From Cephalopachus bancanus (taxonomy: Eukaryota; Chordata; Mammalia; Primates; Tarsiidae): a stretch of DNA of 64,000 nt. The position numbers and the translations under genes were made by a program. The DNA is taken from contig JAPVLO010000205.1 in assembly GCA_027257055.1 (NCBI GenBank), positions 5,704,001 through 5,768,000 on the forward strand, read 5' to 3'. Positions 11,677 to 22,359 of this stretch are shown here, piece by piece (position 1 is the first letter of the stretch; the number at the start of each line of letters is the position of its first letter). Below the pieces are notes generated by a model, which was not told the origin of the DNA, made no database searches, and saw only the letters and a program-made list of their open reading frames with translations.

Positions 11677-11957
11677 GGCTGGGTGCAATGGCTTATGCCT
11701 GTAATCCCAGCCCCTTGAGAGGCTGAGGTGGAAGGATTGCTTTAGCCCAGGAGTTCAAGACCTCATTTCTACCAAAAAAAAAAAAATCAGAAAATTAGCC
11801 TGGCATGGTGCATGCAGCTGTAGTTCCAGATACTTAGGAGACTAAGGTAGAGGGATCACCTGAGCCCAGGAAGTGGAGGCTGCAGTGAGCTGTGATCATG
11901 CCATTGCACTTCAGCCTGGGTGACCAGAATGACACCCTGATTCAAAAAAAGCAAAAA
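11677..11957 (+). mobile_element. Old dimeric Alu (AluJ-like)
   Basis: It begins 'ggctgggtgcaatggctta', has an A-rich middle linker near 11775 and a right arm with 'gcagtgagctgtgatcatg', and ends with an A-tail. The flanks share 'aaagcaaaaa' (11654-11663 and 11948-11957), a plausible target duplication. Many CpG sites are lost. The right arm 'agcccaggaagtggagg' is of the general primate type rather than the younger type seen at 1460, so it is older. Confidence 0.9.
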
Positions 11958-11999
11958 TGTAAATAGTTTGCTATATTTTAAGCATTAAACCAAGAAGAA

Positions 12000-12222
12000 T
12001 AGCAAGGTATAATGAAAAGTGTCCGGGGTTTGACTACAGACAAACCTGAGTTCAAATCCCAGTTTTTCTGCTTATGGGCTTTGTGACCTTGAATAAGTTA
12101 TTTAACTTTGCTTAGTTTCAGTATTTTTCATTTATAAAGTAGATGAGGAAAATAATTGCAATGATTTTCTAGCACCATACCTTATTAGATGTATAGTAAG
12201 TGGTAGATATTATTATTATGTT
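12000..12222 (+). mobile_element. MIR SINE
   Basis: Sense-strand MIR: 'gagttcaaatcccagttttt', then 'gctttgtgacct', 'gaataagttatttaactt', and a 3' tail 'gtaagtggtagatattatta'. The core is well preserved. Confidence 0.85.
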
Positions 12223-12344
12223 CAAGACAGGAAAGATGTGTGCTATTTCATATTTTTAAAATGAATTATAATATCCATTACTTGAATGGATGTCTATAGT
12301 TACATACTAGAGACTATTATATTTTCACCTGCATATAAAAGTGT

Positions 12345-12356
12345 ATGTGTGTGTGT

Positions 12357-12405
<49 letters not shown>
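12345..12405. repeat. (TG)n microsatellite
   Basis: Nearly pure TG repeat of about 60 bp with one doubled G. Frames on both strands across it (poly-Val-Cys, poly-Thr-His) are artefacts. Confidence 0.95.
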
Positions 12406-12409
<4 letters not shown>

Positions 12410-12539
12410 TCTCATTTTCATATTCTGGGTTATACCATATAATTGTATATACTTATACCAACTATAAATATATTCAATTATTTGATTTTTACTAACATCT
12501 AAACAGTGCATGTGTGATTATAATGTCCTGAACATATTC

Positions 12540-12900
12540 ATCAATTCAATATATATTCATTGAACACTTAACACCCCAATAGTGTTCCAAGAACCATTGA
12601 TATAGAAATCAAAAAAGAATCAAAAATGCTTGCCTTTATAAAATATATATTCCAATTGGATGGGGGAAAGCAATTAAAAACAAATAAGCAATATACAGTG
12701 TATGTTAAAAGTTAAAAATGAGCAAGAAAGTGAAATAAAAATGGGAAGGGGTTGTATATTTAGAATAGGGATCAGAAAAGAAGTCCCTTTGTGAGTTGTG
12801 TCATGGCCTAAAGAAAGTATGGGAGCCAGCCGCAAGGATATCTAAGGTAAGACTTTTCCAAAGTGCAAGTGCAAAATACTGAGGTAGGAGTATGCCTGGA
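12540..12900 (-). mobile_element. L2 3' end, antisense
   Basis: 'catcaattcaatatatattc', 'attgaacacttaacacc' and 'gttccaagaacc' correspond to the complement of the L2 3' terminus (tattgagcacctactatgtgcc and so on). Further in, 'gtgcaagtgcaaaatactgagg' resembles the conserved L2 segment around gtgcaaaggcctgagg. Confidence 0.65.
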
Positions 12901-12904
12901 AAAG

Positions 12905-13015
12905 CCCTACAAACTTCCTCATGGAGATATTGTAAGGATAAGAGTTCAGAACATGTAAAACACCAAGAATGTACCTGCTGCCTAGATAGAGCTCAATACA
13001 TTTTACTTATTATTA
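12905..13015 (+). mobile_element. MIR-like 3' fragment
   Basis: 'gatattgtaaggataagag', 'aacatgtaaaacacc' and 'agagctcaatacattttact' resemble the last 100 bases of MIR. The fragment is short, so the call is tentative. Confidence 0.5.
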
Positions 13016-13194
13016 TATTCATTGTTCTTAGTGTTAGTCATTTTATTTAAAAATCCTGAAGTAATATGCTTATATGTATTTCAGAATTTTTGCTTTGCAT
13101 TCAGGTATTTAAAATACTGTATACTCAGCCTTATATACCATTTAAGCCGCTGAGTAAATAATTTCTAGTTTTAATCTTATGTAATGACACACTC

Positions 13195-13312
13195 TTATAA
13201 GATTAGACATGTTCTATGTCTACGTTTAATATTCTTGATTCCTCCTGTATCCAGCACAACTTACACTCGGTACATGTTTATAAAATTCCCTTCACTGACT
13301 GAATGAATGAGC
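13195..13312 (+). mobile_element. L2 3' terminal fragment
   Basis: 'cctgtatccagcacaactta' is followed by 'ctgaatgaatgagc', which matches the L2 3' terminus with its characteristic TGAA-type tail. Confidence 0.55.
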
Positions 13313-13314
13313 AT

Positions 13315-14690
13315 GTTGTTTTTCGGTAATAATTTACAGTTTTTGCAGATTGGCCTCATTCACTACACCATAGTTAACTGTGTTTTCTCATCCAGATTAT
13401 AAGTTGGAATGCCCTCATTAGCTCATTCATTGATTGTTATGATTGTTTACAAGTATCATTACTTAGTGCAATATAAATATGGTGAAAAGATGCTATTCAT
13501 GTAGAAGGAGCTGTTATAAGTCAAACAGCTTGCTAGTGATTGCCAGTTGAATTCAGATCTGCTATGCTATACTACATTTCAAAAAATAAATCCATCTGGC
13601 CCCAGATTTGACTGTTTCTTTTATCCATTTGCTAAAGGTTGGTTTTGCATTAACAAGAAATTGTAGAAGTACATTCTTGAACATAAGTAACATTTTGAAA
13701 TAGTTTGTTTATATTAGCTTCCAGAAGCCAAGGGAAACTCAATAGGTCAAGGCTAGTGTTGCATTTAGAAACTGTATAATTCAAAGTCTTATCTAGATGA
13801 AGTAAAGTGAATATTTGTTTGACATCTTTGACATCTGCTTCACCCTACTAGACCCTCTTAAGTTTATATTGGAATCCAAAAATACAAATATAAATCTGTT
13901 TGACTCACATGAAAATAGGTTGAAGAATTATGACCTGAAAACTAGATACTCCCTAAGGCTAGTTCTTCTGTAAAATTACCAAGCTGTTTTGCTTTCTATT
14001 TAAAGCATGTTTGACATCAGAAAAGTCTTCATTTTATATAGCAGAAAGCAGGGAAAGCAATTTAAATAATTTTAGGAGAAAATACGCATTTTTAAATGTT
14101 ACTGTTGTGAGCATGGCTAAAAGTGGTAGTATATAATTTTTCCATACCCAAAATTCCACACTCAAAAATTGAAATGCTGTGGTAAATCATTATTAATAAT
14201 AATAATACATCATTCTATGAAACAAACTGAGAGATTTAATTTTTTACCATCAGTCAAGGATCACAGTAATTGCATTATGTAAGAATGTAAAAGAACTACA
14301 GCACCAATAATTTGGGAACACAAACCCCCCCCCCAAAAAAAACCATATATATATATATTTTTTTTTTAAACCCCAAAATATGATATATATATATATAATG
14401 GCAATGCTTATTTACTATCGAGCAGAACTTCTTAAACAGATATAGTAGAAAACTACTATAAATTGTCCTTTAAGAGATAATATCCCAGAGTATCCAAGAA
14501 ATATAAATCAAGTCAGGAAATATGATTAGTAAACAAAGAGCAAAGAACTATAAATGGAGGCTAGAAACAACAACTAGAAATGCCCTAAAAGAGAAACAAG
14601 AAGCTCTGGAAGAATGTTAGTCAAAAGAAGAGTTTTGAACCAAGATGGAAAAGAGTTGGGCTAAAATTTGAATATCAGATAGGGAAGAAA
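13315..14690. other. AT-rich unique sequence with low-complexity tract
   Basis: No gene seen. At about 14324-14400 there is a low-complexity run (poly-C, poly-A, alternating AT, poly-T, alternating AT) that looks like replication-slippage debris. Confidence 0.5.
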
Positions 14691-14699
14691 CAATTAGTA

Positions 14700-15095
14700 A
14701 GACATTTGGTTTTGAACTCACCAGTCACCATACTCGTCCCTCATCTTCATATTCAACCCCTTGCCCTCCATCTCAACTGCACTTTCATTTCTGTGATCTC
14801 CTCTCCCACTCCTATTGTTCATCCCCACTTGAACCTGCACTATTGCCTGCCCCCCCCAACTTCCTCACTCATGTCTTCCACAAAGGCCCCAGGACCTTCT
14901 ACTTTGTATTTTTTCAAGGTCATATTTATCTTTATTCCACATCCTCATGCTGATCCACAGTTTAATTCCTATGTATGACGCCTATGTATGACACCTCTTC
15001 TTTGAAATACTCTCATCATGTATGCCTCTGGGTCTTCCAATCTGCATAGCTTTAATCCTTTACATATCTACTACTGATGTCTCCAGTTAATTGAC
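14700..15095. other. Pyrimidine-rich unassigned sequence (L1 target flank)
   Basis: A CT-rich stretch with a chance 90-codon frame (14706-14978). Composition and context do not suggest a gene. A small direct repeat 'cctatgtatgac' occurs twice near 14969-14992. It forms the left flank of the L1 at 15111. Confidence 0.4.
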
Positions 15096-15110
15096 TTATC
15101 ACTTCACTTT

Positions 15111-16894
15111 TTTTTAAGAGATGAGAGGCACAATTTAGGGTTAGGTATACAAAGGACAATGTACAAGTAAAGTTTGGGCCTCACTTTGGTCCCCACTTCA
15201 CCTGGTTTAATAAAGTGCGCTCACCTCAACCCCTGGCAGTTTCCTACAACTGCCAATCCCTTTCGTGTAGTATTATGATAAATATTCAGGGTCTGCTTAT
15301 GAATGAGAACATGTGTACTCAGTTCTTTGTTTCTATGATAGATCACTGAGTACTGTAGACTCTAAATTCGTCCAAGTTGCTGCAAAGTTCATTACTTTGC
15401 CCTTCTCTATGGCTGTGTAATATTCCATTATGTACATGTACCACATATTTTTAAATCCTTTTCACTTTTGATGGACAACATGGTTAGTTCCATGTTTTTG
15501 CTATTGTGAATAATGATGCAATAAACATGCATGTGCAAGTATCTTTTTCATAAAGTGATCTGAGTTCCTTTGGGTATATTCCCAGAAGGGGGATTGCTGG
15601 GTCATAGGGAAGATCGATTTTTAGTTATTTTAAAAATGCCACACTGTTTTAGTGTACCAGTTTACACTCCCACCAACAGCGTAGAAGTGTTCCCTTTTCC
15701 CCGCATCCTCTCCAGCATCTGTTGTTTTTTGAGTTATTGATGATGACCATCCTGACTGGAGTTAGGCGGTATTTCAGTGTGGTTTTAATTTGCATTTCTC
15801 TGAAGATTAGTGGGGCTGAGCATTTTTTCATGTGTCTGTTGGCTCATGTATCTTCTTCTGAGAAGTGTCTATTCATGTCTTTTGCCTACTTTGTAATAAC
15901 ACTTTGTTATTTCCTTTTTAGCACGTTTTGAGTTCCTTATTGATCCCAGATGTTAGGCCTTTGTCAGATATTCAGTTGGCAAATATTTTTTCCTATTCTG
16001 TGGGCTGTCTCCCTACTCTTTTGATGATTTCTTTGGCTTTGCAGAAGCTTTTCAGTTTAATGAGGTCCCACTCGTCAATCTTATCTCTTATGGCATAGGT
16101 ACTTGGGGTTTTGATCAAAAATTGGTTGCCAGTTCCAATTTCCATAAGGGCACTACCTGCATTTTCTAAGGTTCTTATAGTTTGAGGTTTTACATTTAGG
16201 TCTTTGATCCATTTAGAACTGATTTTTGTGTATGGTGCTAGATAAGGCTCTTATTTTAAACTTCTGCATGTGGTCAGCCAGTTTTCCCAACACCATTTAC
16301 TGAATAAGTTCTCCTCTCCCCAATGGTTGTAGTGGAGGCTTTGTTGAAGATGAGTTGGTTGAGAAATTCAGGTTATGCTTCTGGAATCTCTATCCTGATC
16401 CATTGGTCCATATGCCTGTTCTTTTACCAATACCAGGCTGTTTTGATTTTGTAGCCTTATAATAAAGTTTAAAGTCTGGAAATGTGATACCTCCCGCTTT
16501 GTTTCTTTTGCTGAGGATTGTTTTGGCTATTTGCTGTCGTTTTATGCTTCCATATGAATTTCTGTGTTGTTGTTTCCAGGTCAGAGAAGAATGATGCTGG
16601 TAATTTAATGGGTATTGAATCTGTAGATGAATGATATTAAATCTGTAGATTACCTTGGGTAAGATGGACATCTTAATAATGTTTACTATTCCAGTCCGTG
16701 AGCATGGGATATTTTTCCATTTGTTTGTATCATCTTGGATTTCTTTGAGCAGTGTTTTGTAGTTTTCGTTATACAGATCTTTCACTTCTCTGGTTAGGAA
16801 GATGCTGAGGTATTTGGGGTTTTTTTGTTATTGTTGTTATTGTTGCTATTGTGAATGGGATTGTGCTTTTTATTTATTCTCTGTGTGTTTGGAT
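15111..16894 (-). mobile_element. 5'-truncated L1 with perfect 15-bp TSD
   Basis: The poly-T tail is at the left (15111-15115), then the L1 3' UTR in complement, then the C-terminal part of ORF2. It is cut at 16894 inside ORF2, so the length is about 1.8 kb. The target duplication ttatcacttcacttt lies at 15096-15110 and 16895-16909. The right copy is followed by AA, giving a TTT/AA endonuclease site. Translations recognisable on the minus strand are [20 protein letters not shown] and the cysteine-rich [18 protein letters not shown]. Confidence 0.95.
15649..16785 (-). pseudogene. L1 ORF2 C-terminal remnant
   Basis: The frame at 16390-16785 carries the post-RT region ([15 protein letters not shown] through [13 protein letters not shown]). 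The frame at 15649-15831 carries the C-terminal cysteine-rich knuckle, [18 protein letters not shown]. Stops and shifts lie between them. The EN and RT domains are missing through 5' truncation, so it never encoded an active protein at this site. Confidence 0.9.
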
Positions 16895-16914
16895 TTATCA
16901 CTTCACTTTAACAA

Positions 16915-17760
16915 TTTTTAAAATCTATAATTTTAAAATACAAAAATTTGGTCATACCTCTCAATTCTTATCATATTCCAGACATTGCTCCATATTCTAA
17001 AGTTAATGGTTGTATGACTGAATCAAATTTTTTCTTTCTTCTATCTATTTTCTTGCATGTTATCAATGTTATCAATGTTAATGATCTGTCTTCAGGACTC
17101 CTTCACTTCTTTATATCTGGTGACTTTTCATTTCACCTCAGGGGCTCACACATACATAATTATGTGAATTCATAATTACCTTGCAGAACTCACCTGCAAG
17201 ATCTCAAACTCCAAATATTTGTATCAAAGAAATGTCCAAAAGTGGTGACTGACAGTGCTATGAGAGGGCATTGTAGGTTGGTAATACCTTGGCACATTTT
17301 TTACAGATGAGGTTCTTAGTCTCAACTTTATATTTTTTTAAAAATTCATCCAGAATCTACCTAACTCTCAATTAGTTTATGACTGCATTACAATGACACA
17401 ACCCAAACACATTTAATCAAATTATAGAAAGAGTATTTTGTGTTGAGAAGTCTAGAACCAAGATGCTAGAATGCTTATGTATATTTCTCAATGCAATGTT
17501 TTTTCTCTACAAATCGATTACTGCAGGTTTACTTTGGTAAATACCAGAGAAATCATAAGAAGGAAATAGGCAATGATGAATGTCATGAATGAATTAGGAC
17601 AACTATCTTGCCATGTTCTATCGTCAGGATAATTCCTGAGGTAGAGAAATTACCAACACATTGTCATTCTTTGGCTCTGTTTTCTCTATGTGTGTATGTT
17701 AGTCCTTCAACAGACAGTTACCAGAGACAGAGATCAAACCAACTGATTAGGAGACAGCCA
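16915..17760. other. Unique AT-rich sequence
   Basis: No gene or confident repeat. A small direct repeat, 'gttatcaat', occurs near 17059-17076. Confidence 0.5.
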
Positions 17761-17764
17761 GAGA

Positions 17765-17962
17765 GCATAAAATAAGAGTATGGGTGCCCACTCTGCCATT
17801 TCTGAGTCATGTTGCTTTGGCAAGTCACTTAATCTCTCTAAGTCACTAAACTTCTCAACCATAAAAAGACAATACCATCTTTCTCATTGGTTATGTGGCC
17901 ATTTAATGAAATAATGTATTTGAAAAATACTCTGTAACATGCAAAGCTTTATAAAATGGATA
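17765..17962 (+). mobile_element. MIR SINE
   Basis: 'cactctgccatttctgagtc', 'ggcaagtcacttaatctctc', 'aatgaaataatgtatttgaa' and 'atgcaaagctttataaa' follow the MIR core and 3' half in order. Confidence 0.8.
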
Positions 17963-17964
17963 GA

Positions 17965-18950
17965 TGCATATAAGTTTTAACACATTCTAAGTCAAACAAC
18001 ATAATAAGATCGCTTGGTAAGACAGCACTATAGCTTCACAAAGAATATGATTGCACACTGCATAAGGTGGATTTCTTACATAAATCAATAACCATGATCA
18101 TTCTATATTAAAGCTTATTAAGTTATTTTTTAATTTGTATCAGCTTAACTTTAATAACATACAAAAACTCTGTTCCTTTATGGCTTTATTCTCATCCCTC
18201 TCATTTGTTGACTTCACAAAATTGCATCTTCATACATTGTCTTTCCAAATACAAAGGTTGACAATTTTTAAATTTGTTTGTCATTTCAGTTTTGTAGAAA
18301 AAAATGTGGACTCACAAACCAAAGTTACAATTATATTAGCTTTTAAACTAATAATTCTATAAAATGTACGTCTCTTAAATCATGTGGAAAACAAAAAGTG
18401 AAGAACATAGTCCAGACTTTCTCCCCAACTCACAGAGTGTAATCTATTTGGGATTTACACGCTGACATGTTCCACTATTCTACATCATCCATTCTTTACT
18501 TCAGCTGGCTGATCTTCACCATTTTCCAAATCTGACTCTCTTAATTCCTTTCCTTTGCTTAGCTTGGCTTCTCTCTTAGGCTACCGTTCTGCTTCTGCAT
18601 CAGCTGTCACCATTTTTCCACCTCACATTCAGTTTCTTCCACTATCAATAATCAACTTTAGCACTTTGAACACCTCTAAAACTTCTGTCTGCAAAAATAG
18701 GAATGATTTCCTAATTGTTTCACTCAATACTCTTTTCAGTACTCAGGCTACATGACATTGCTCCAGGATTTGATACTTAAAACCTCTCCTCATTCGACAT
18801 TTACAACAATGAATTAAACTGAGCTGACAGTCACATAGAAAACCAAAAGAAATTAAAACCTTTGAAATTGCTTTAAAATGTTGCTGAAATCTTTCAAATA
18901 ATTAACAAATTCCAGATCCACTTTTCACATCAAATTTGAAACTAGAAGTG
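17965..18950. other. Unique AT-rich sequence
   Basis: No gene recognised. Short frames at 18135-18362 and 18555-18755 show no motif. Confidence 0.5.
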
Positions 18951-18954
18951 CAAA

Positions 18955-19200
18955 TCCTCACTGTCACAATCCTCAAGGTCTTCCAAGGTCATGCTCAAAT
19001 GTCAGTTTTCTCCACAAAGCTTTTTCTGCACCTATTAATCACTCCCTCCTCTATAAATTCAAATTTTTACTTGTATTACAACACGTGTCATAGCCAGAAT
19101 TGTAGTATTTTAAGTGTGTATAGATCTGCCTTCACAGGCTTATGCGAAGCTCATGCAAACACAACACTTTCCCCACTATAGATATTCAATAATGGATTTT
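18955..19200 (+). mobile_element. L2 3' region fragment
   Basis: 'catgctcaaatgtcagtttt', 'tccacaaagctttttctg' and a terminal 'tagatattcaataatgga' correspond to the L2 3' ORF end and 3' UTR. Confidence 0.6.
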
Positions 19201-19305
19201 TTAAAGAAAGAATTAATGTCAGAGTGCATTAACCCTTTCTATTTTATTCTTTGAAACATTCTTCTATGCAAAAAAAATACTAAAATTCTAGTAAAAAGTA
19301 AAGAT

Positions 19306-19344
19306 AAAAATCTTAAGACTGTTCAAAAATCTTAAGACTGTTCA
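19306..19344. repeat. 19-bp tandem duplication
   Basis: 'aatcttaagactgttcaa' occurs twice head to tail with only connecting A residues. It is a simple local duplication with no evident function. Confidence 0.85.
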
Positions 19345-19909
19345 AGGTGCCTACAAATATTAGGTAACTCAACTTTGAATACTTGGTAAACTGTGTTTAT
19401 GGAGTTTGGAGACACAGATTGTAATGTGACAAATTTAATGAAACTAAACACATGTACTTGTAACATTTTTATGATTTTATAATGAAATCAAAGTAAATAA
19501 TTATATTCATAAATAGCAAGAAAATTCTTTTCTGAAGAAAAATGGACTGGTTTGCTGGCTCCTAGTCTTAAAATCCTTCACATAGTATAGTCGAAGAATA
19601 CACATTGATTGTTTTATCATTTCAACTCTTGTGAACAAGGAACAGAGTTTGTAGGCTATATACCAAGTTTAATAACTCAGGTTATAATCTAGTGCCAAAA
19701 GACACATAGCAAATGACTCATATTCACTTGAGAGTTCAGTAATTTTGTCAATTGAGTTCATTTTGTGCATTAGTGCTTTCATTGGAAGTCAAGGTGGATT
19801 TCTTCTATGCCAGAAATCAATTATCATCCATATTTTAATTTATTTTCAAGAGGAAGATACAGTGCCAGATGCTACAGAATCTTAATCAATTCCTTATTTC
19901 TAAAAAGAA

Positions 19910-20212
19910 ACACGGGGATGAGGGGAAGATGTTGGTTGAACATCTTTCAAAATTCCAATTAGATAGAAGGAATAAATTCAAGAGATCTATTGCAAACATG
20001 GTGACTATAGTTAATAACAATGTATTGTATTATTGAAAATTGCTAAGATAATAAATTTTAAGTACTCCCATCACAAAAAAAATAAATGTGAGGTAATGTA
20101 TATGTTAGCTCAATTTAGTTATTCCACAATATGTACATATTGCAAAGCAACATGTACCTTATAATATGTACAATCTGTAATTGTAAATTTTTTTAATTTA
20201 TAAAGAAAAATT
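19910..20212 (+). mobile_element. L1MA/L1MB-type 3' UTR
   Basis: 'gaataaattcaagagatcta', 'tggtgactatagttaataac', 'gtattgaaaattgctaag' (approximate) and 'gaggtaatgtatatgttagc' match the mammalian L1MA-class 3' UTR in order, ending in an A-rich tail. The copy is strongly 5'-truncated. Confidence 0.85.
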
Positions 20213-20214
20213 TT

Positions 20215-20820
20215 TAAACACCATTCTTTTATTTTCAAAATTGCTGGGTTCTGCTTATATTTTATCTGTCAGTATTATAAAAGTATACAGGGTATTTTTG
20301 ATAACTACACTTTCAAAACTGTTAATTATCACTCTCATACATATGCTGAGAAAAGCAATTAGTCCAATGTTTTCAGGTTCACTTTTCAACTTTGCCAAAC
20401 ATTGTCATAAACTATTATATGGATCATTTTTTTCTCTCCTCCTTCAGAATAATTATAAAAATAACTTTGAATTCCAAATGCATGTTTGTTTTATTCTATT
20501 AGATATTTATACTGACAACCCATCAATACACTGCATAGTACATGTAGCTAACAAGGATGTCCAAGTTCAACTGACTTTTAATAATATTTAACAGACCAAC
20601 AAATCAACAGCTTGTGCCTGCAGGGTTTAATAAATCATACTTAACTACAGTGTCTGTGAATAACAGAAAAGACTCTGATATATGTCGTGTTCTTTTTATA
20701 AGTACTTGAAAATAAATATGTAAAAGAAAATGTGGACACTATTTCTATTCATGAGAATTAAATGTACTGGCTGAGGTGATAACTTGAACTGAGGTTCCAT
20801 TAAAAGGAAAAGCAGGTTTG
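20215..20820. other. Unique AT-rich sequence
   Basis: A 116-codon frame (20241-20591) shows no domain, signal or codon pattern suggesting a gene. I treat it as chance in AT-rich DNA. Confidence 0.45.
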
Positions 20821-20825
20821 TTTGG

Positions 20826-21124
20826 TTTTTTTTGGTTTTTTTTTTTTGAGCTGAGGTTTCCTTCTGTCTCCCAGGCTAAAGTGCAGTGGCGTGATCATGG
20901 CCCAAGGCAGCCTCAGCCTCCAGGGCTCAGGTTATACTTTTCCTTGAGCCACTCAGGAAGCTGAGACTGCAGGCATACACAACAACTCCGAACTAAATTT
21001 TTATTTTTTATTTTTATTTTTTTGTAGTAACAAGGTCTTGCTATGTTGGCCAGGCTGGTCTCAAACTCCTGGGCTCAAGCGTCCTCCTTCCTTGGCTTCC
21101 CGAAGTACTGGGATTACCTAGCCT
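20826..21124 (-). mobile_element. Old dimeric Alu (AluJ-like), 5' end eroded
   Basis: The poly-T at 20826-20847 is followed by 'gagctgaggtttccttctgt', both arms and 'tgctatgttggccaggctgg'. The 5' terminal 20-odd bases expected after 'gggattac' are missing or rearranged. Confidence 0.9.
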
Positions 21125-21394
21125 AAAAGAAGGCTTTTATGTTCTGAAAGAAACCCATTAATAAAGAAAAATTATGCTTAAAGATTAATTAATAATATAC
21201 TAACATTATAAAATGTTGTAATGTTAAATTACAATAAATTTCTATTTCATTTGGAATACGCCTCAAAGGTTTTTATTTTAAAGTTTTCTGGAAAAGTTTG
21301 TGTTGATCCATTTAACTTCAAAAGTATTCATTACCAGGTTATTTAAGGATCACACTTGCTAACTGTCCACTAAAATAATTCTGTTTAAGAGAAG

Positions 21395-21625
21395 TAATAT
21401 GACATGAACAGTTAAAAACAAATATTTGATATTAGTCAAACCTGGGTTGAGTCCCAGTTCCACCTTTTATAAACTAGGAAAGTCTCTCCATCTTCCTGAT
21501 GGAGTCCCTTCCTTTAAGTCCCTTGCTTACAAATTAGTGACCATAACAAGTCCTGTTGTCCATGATGATCATGAAAATTACATGAGAAAGTCTGCAAAGT
21601 GCTAAGCAGAACTCCTTTCCTATAA
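21395..21625 (+). mobile_element. MIR SINE
   Basis: 'caaacctgggttgagtccca', 'gttccaccttttataaacta' and 'ctgcaaagtgctaagcagaa' follow the MIR layout. The core is partly replaced by unrelated sequence. Confidence 0.65.
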
Positions 21626-22039
21626 ATTTTAGTTTCAACTCTTATCATCTTATCCACATCTGTTACTATTATAATTTTCACATAGTCTTATTGCAACACC
21701 AATGAAGAAATAACTGTTATTGCAAAAAGTATTTTAGAAACAGACTTGAAAGAAATTGTGAAGAGAATTACAATTCTTTTTTAATGTATGTTTAGGTGAG
21801 GGGAAAAGCAGTTAAAAGCACTTGAAATGAGTTCAGTAAATTTGGTGAAATAAAAATAATTAAACAGTTAAGACACAATTGGACCATGACACAACTGTTA
21901 ACCTTAATGTAACTTAATTAGCCTTTATGTAAATATATAAATAACCATAAAGGTGTGGACTGTCTTTAAGAAGTATACATCCTTGAGTTTTCTTTAAGGA
22001 GTGAAATTTTAGGAAGGATACAGGTGCTGAGCATTTATT

Positions 22040-22200
22040 GTGCAAGAACTATACTGGATATAGCTTCCTCAGACTAATTCCATAAGATATTACTATTTAT
22101 ATTTTGAAAATAAAAACCTGAGGTTCAAAATGACCAAGTAGTTTGCTCAAAAGTCACATAGCTGATCAGTTAAAGAAGCCAGGACTAAAACTCGGTTTTT
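22040..22200 (-). mobile_element. MIR SINE, antisense, hit by an Alu monomer
   Basis: 'tgagcatttattgtgcaag', 'gattactatt'-like sequence, 'caaaagtcacatagctgat' and 'agccaggactaaaactcgg' follow the reverse complement of MIR. The sequence after the Alu at 22201-22358 (gccctatagagctgtctt) may be the end of the same MIR. Confidence 0.75.
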
Positions 22201-22358
22201 AACCAGGTGTGGTGGCATGCGGCTGTAGTTCCAGCTACTTGGAAGTCTGAGGCAGAAGAATTGCCTAAGCCCAGCAGGTTGAAGCTGCAGTGGCTGTGAG
22301 CTTGCCATTGCACTCCAGCCTGGGCGACAGAGTGAGACTCCAGCTCAAGAAAAAAAAA
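22201..22358 (+). mobile_element. Alu right-arm monomer, young type
   Basis: Only one Alu arm is present, beginning 'ccaggtgtggtggcatgc' and ending 'gactccagctcaag' plus an A-tail. It carries 'aagcccagcaggttgaagc', the right-arm variant of the young Alus in this window, so it is a 5'-truncated copy of that type. Confidence 0.85.
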
Positions 22359-22359
22359 G

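Noticed and set aside
12286..12511. Frames with poly-Val/Cys or poly-Thr/His
   Set aside because: Pure translation of a TG microsatellite.
20241..20591. 116-codon frame
   Set aside because: AT-rich, hydrophobic chance translation with no motif, signal or exon borders.
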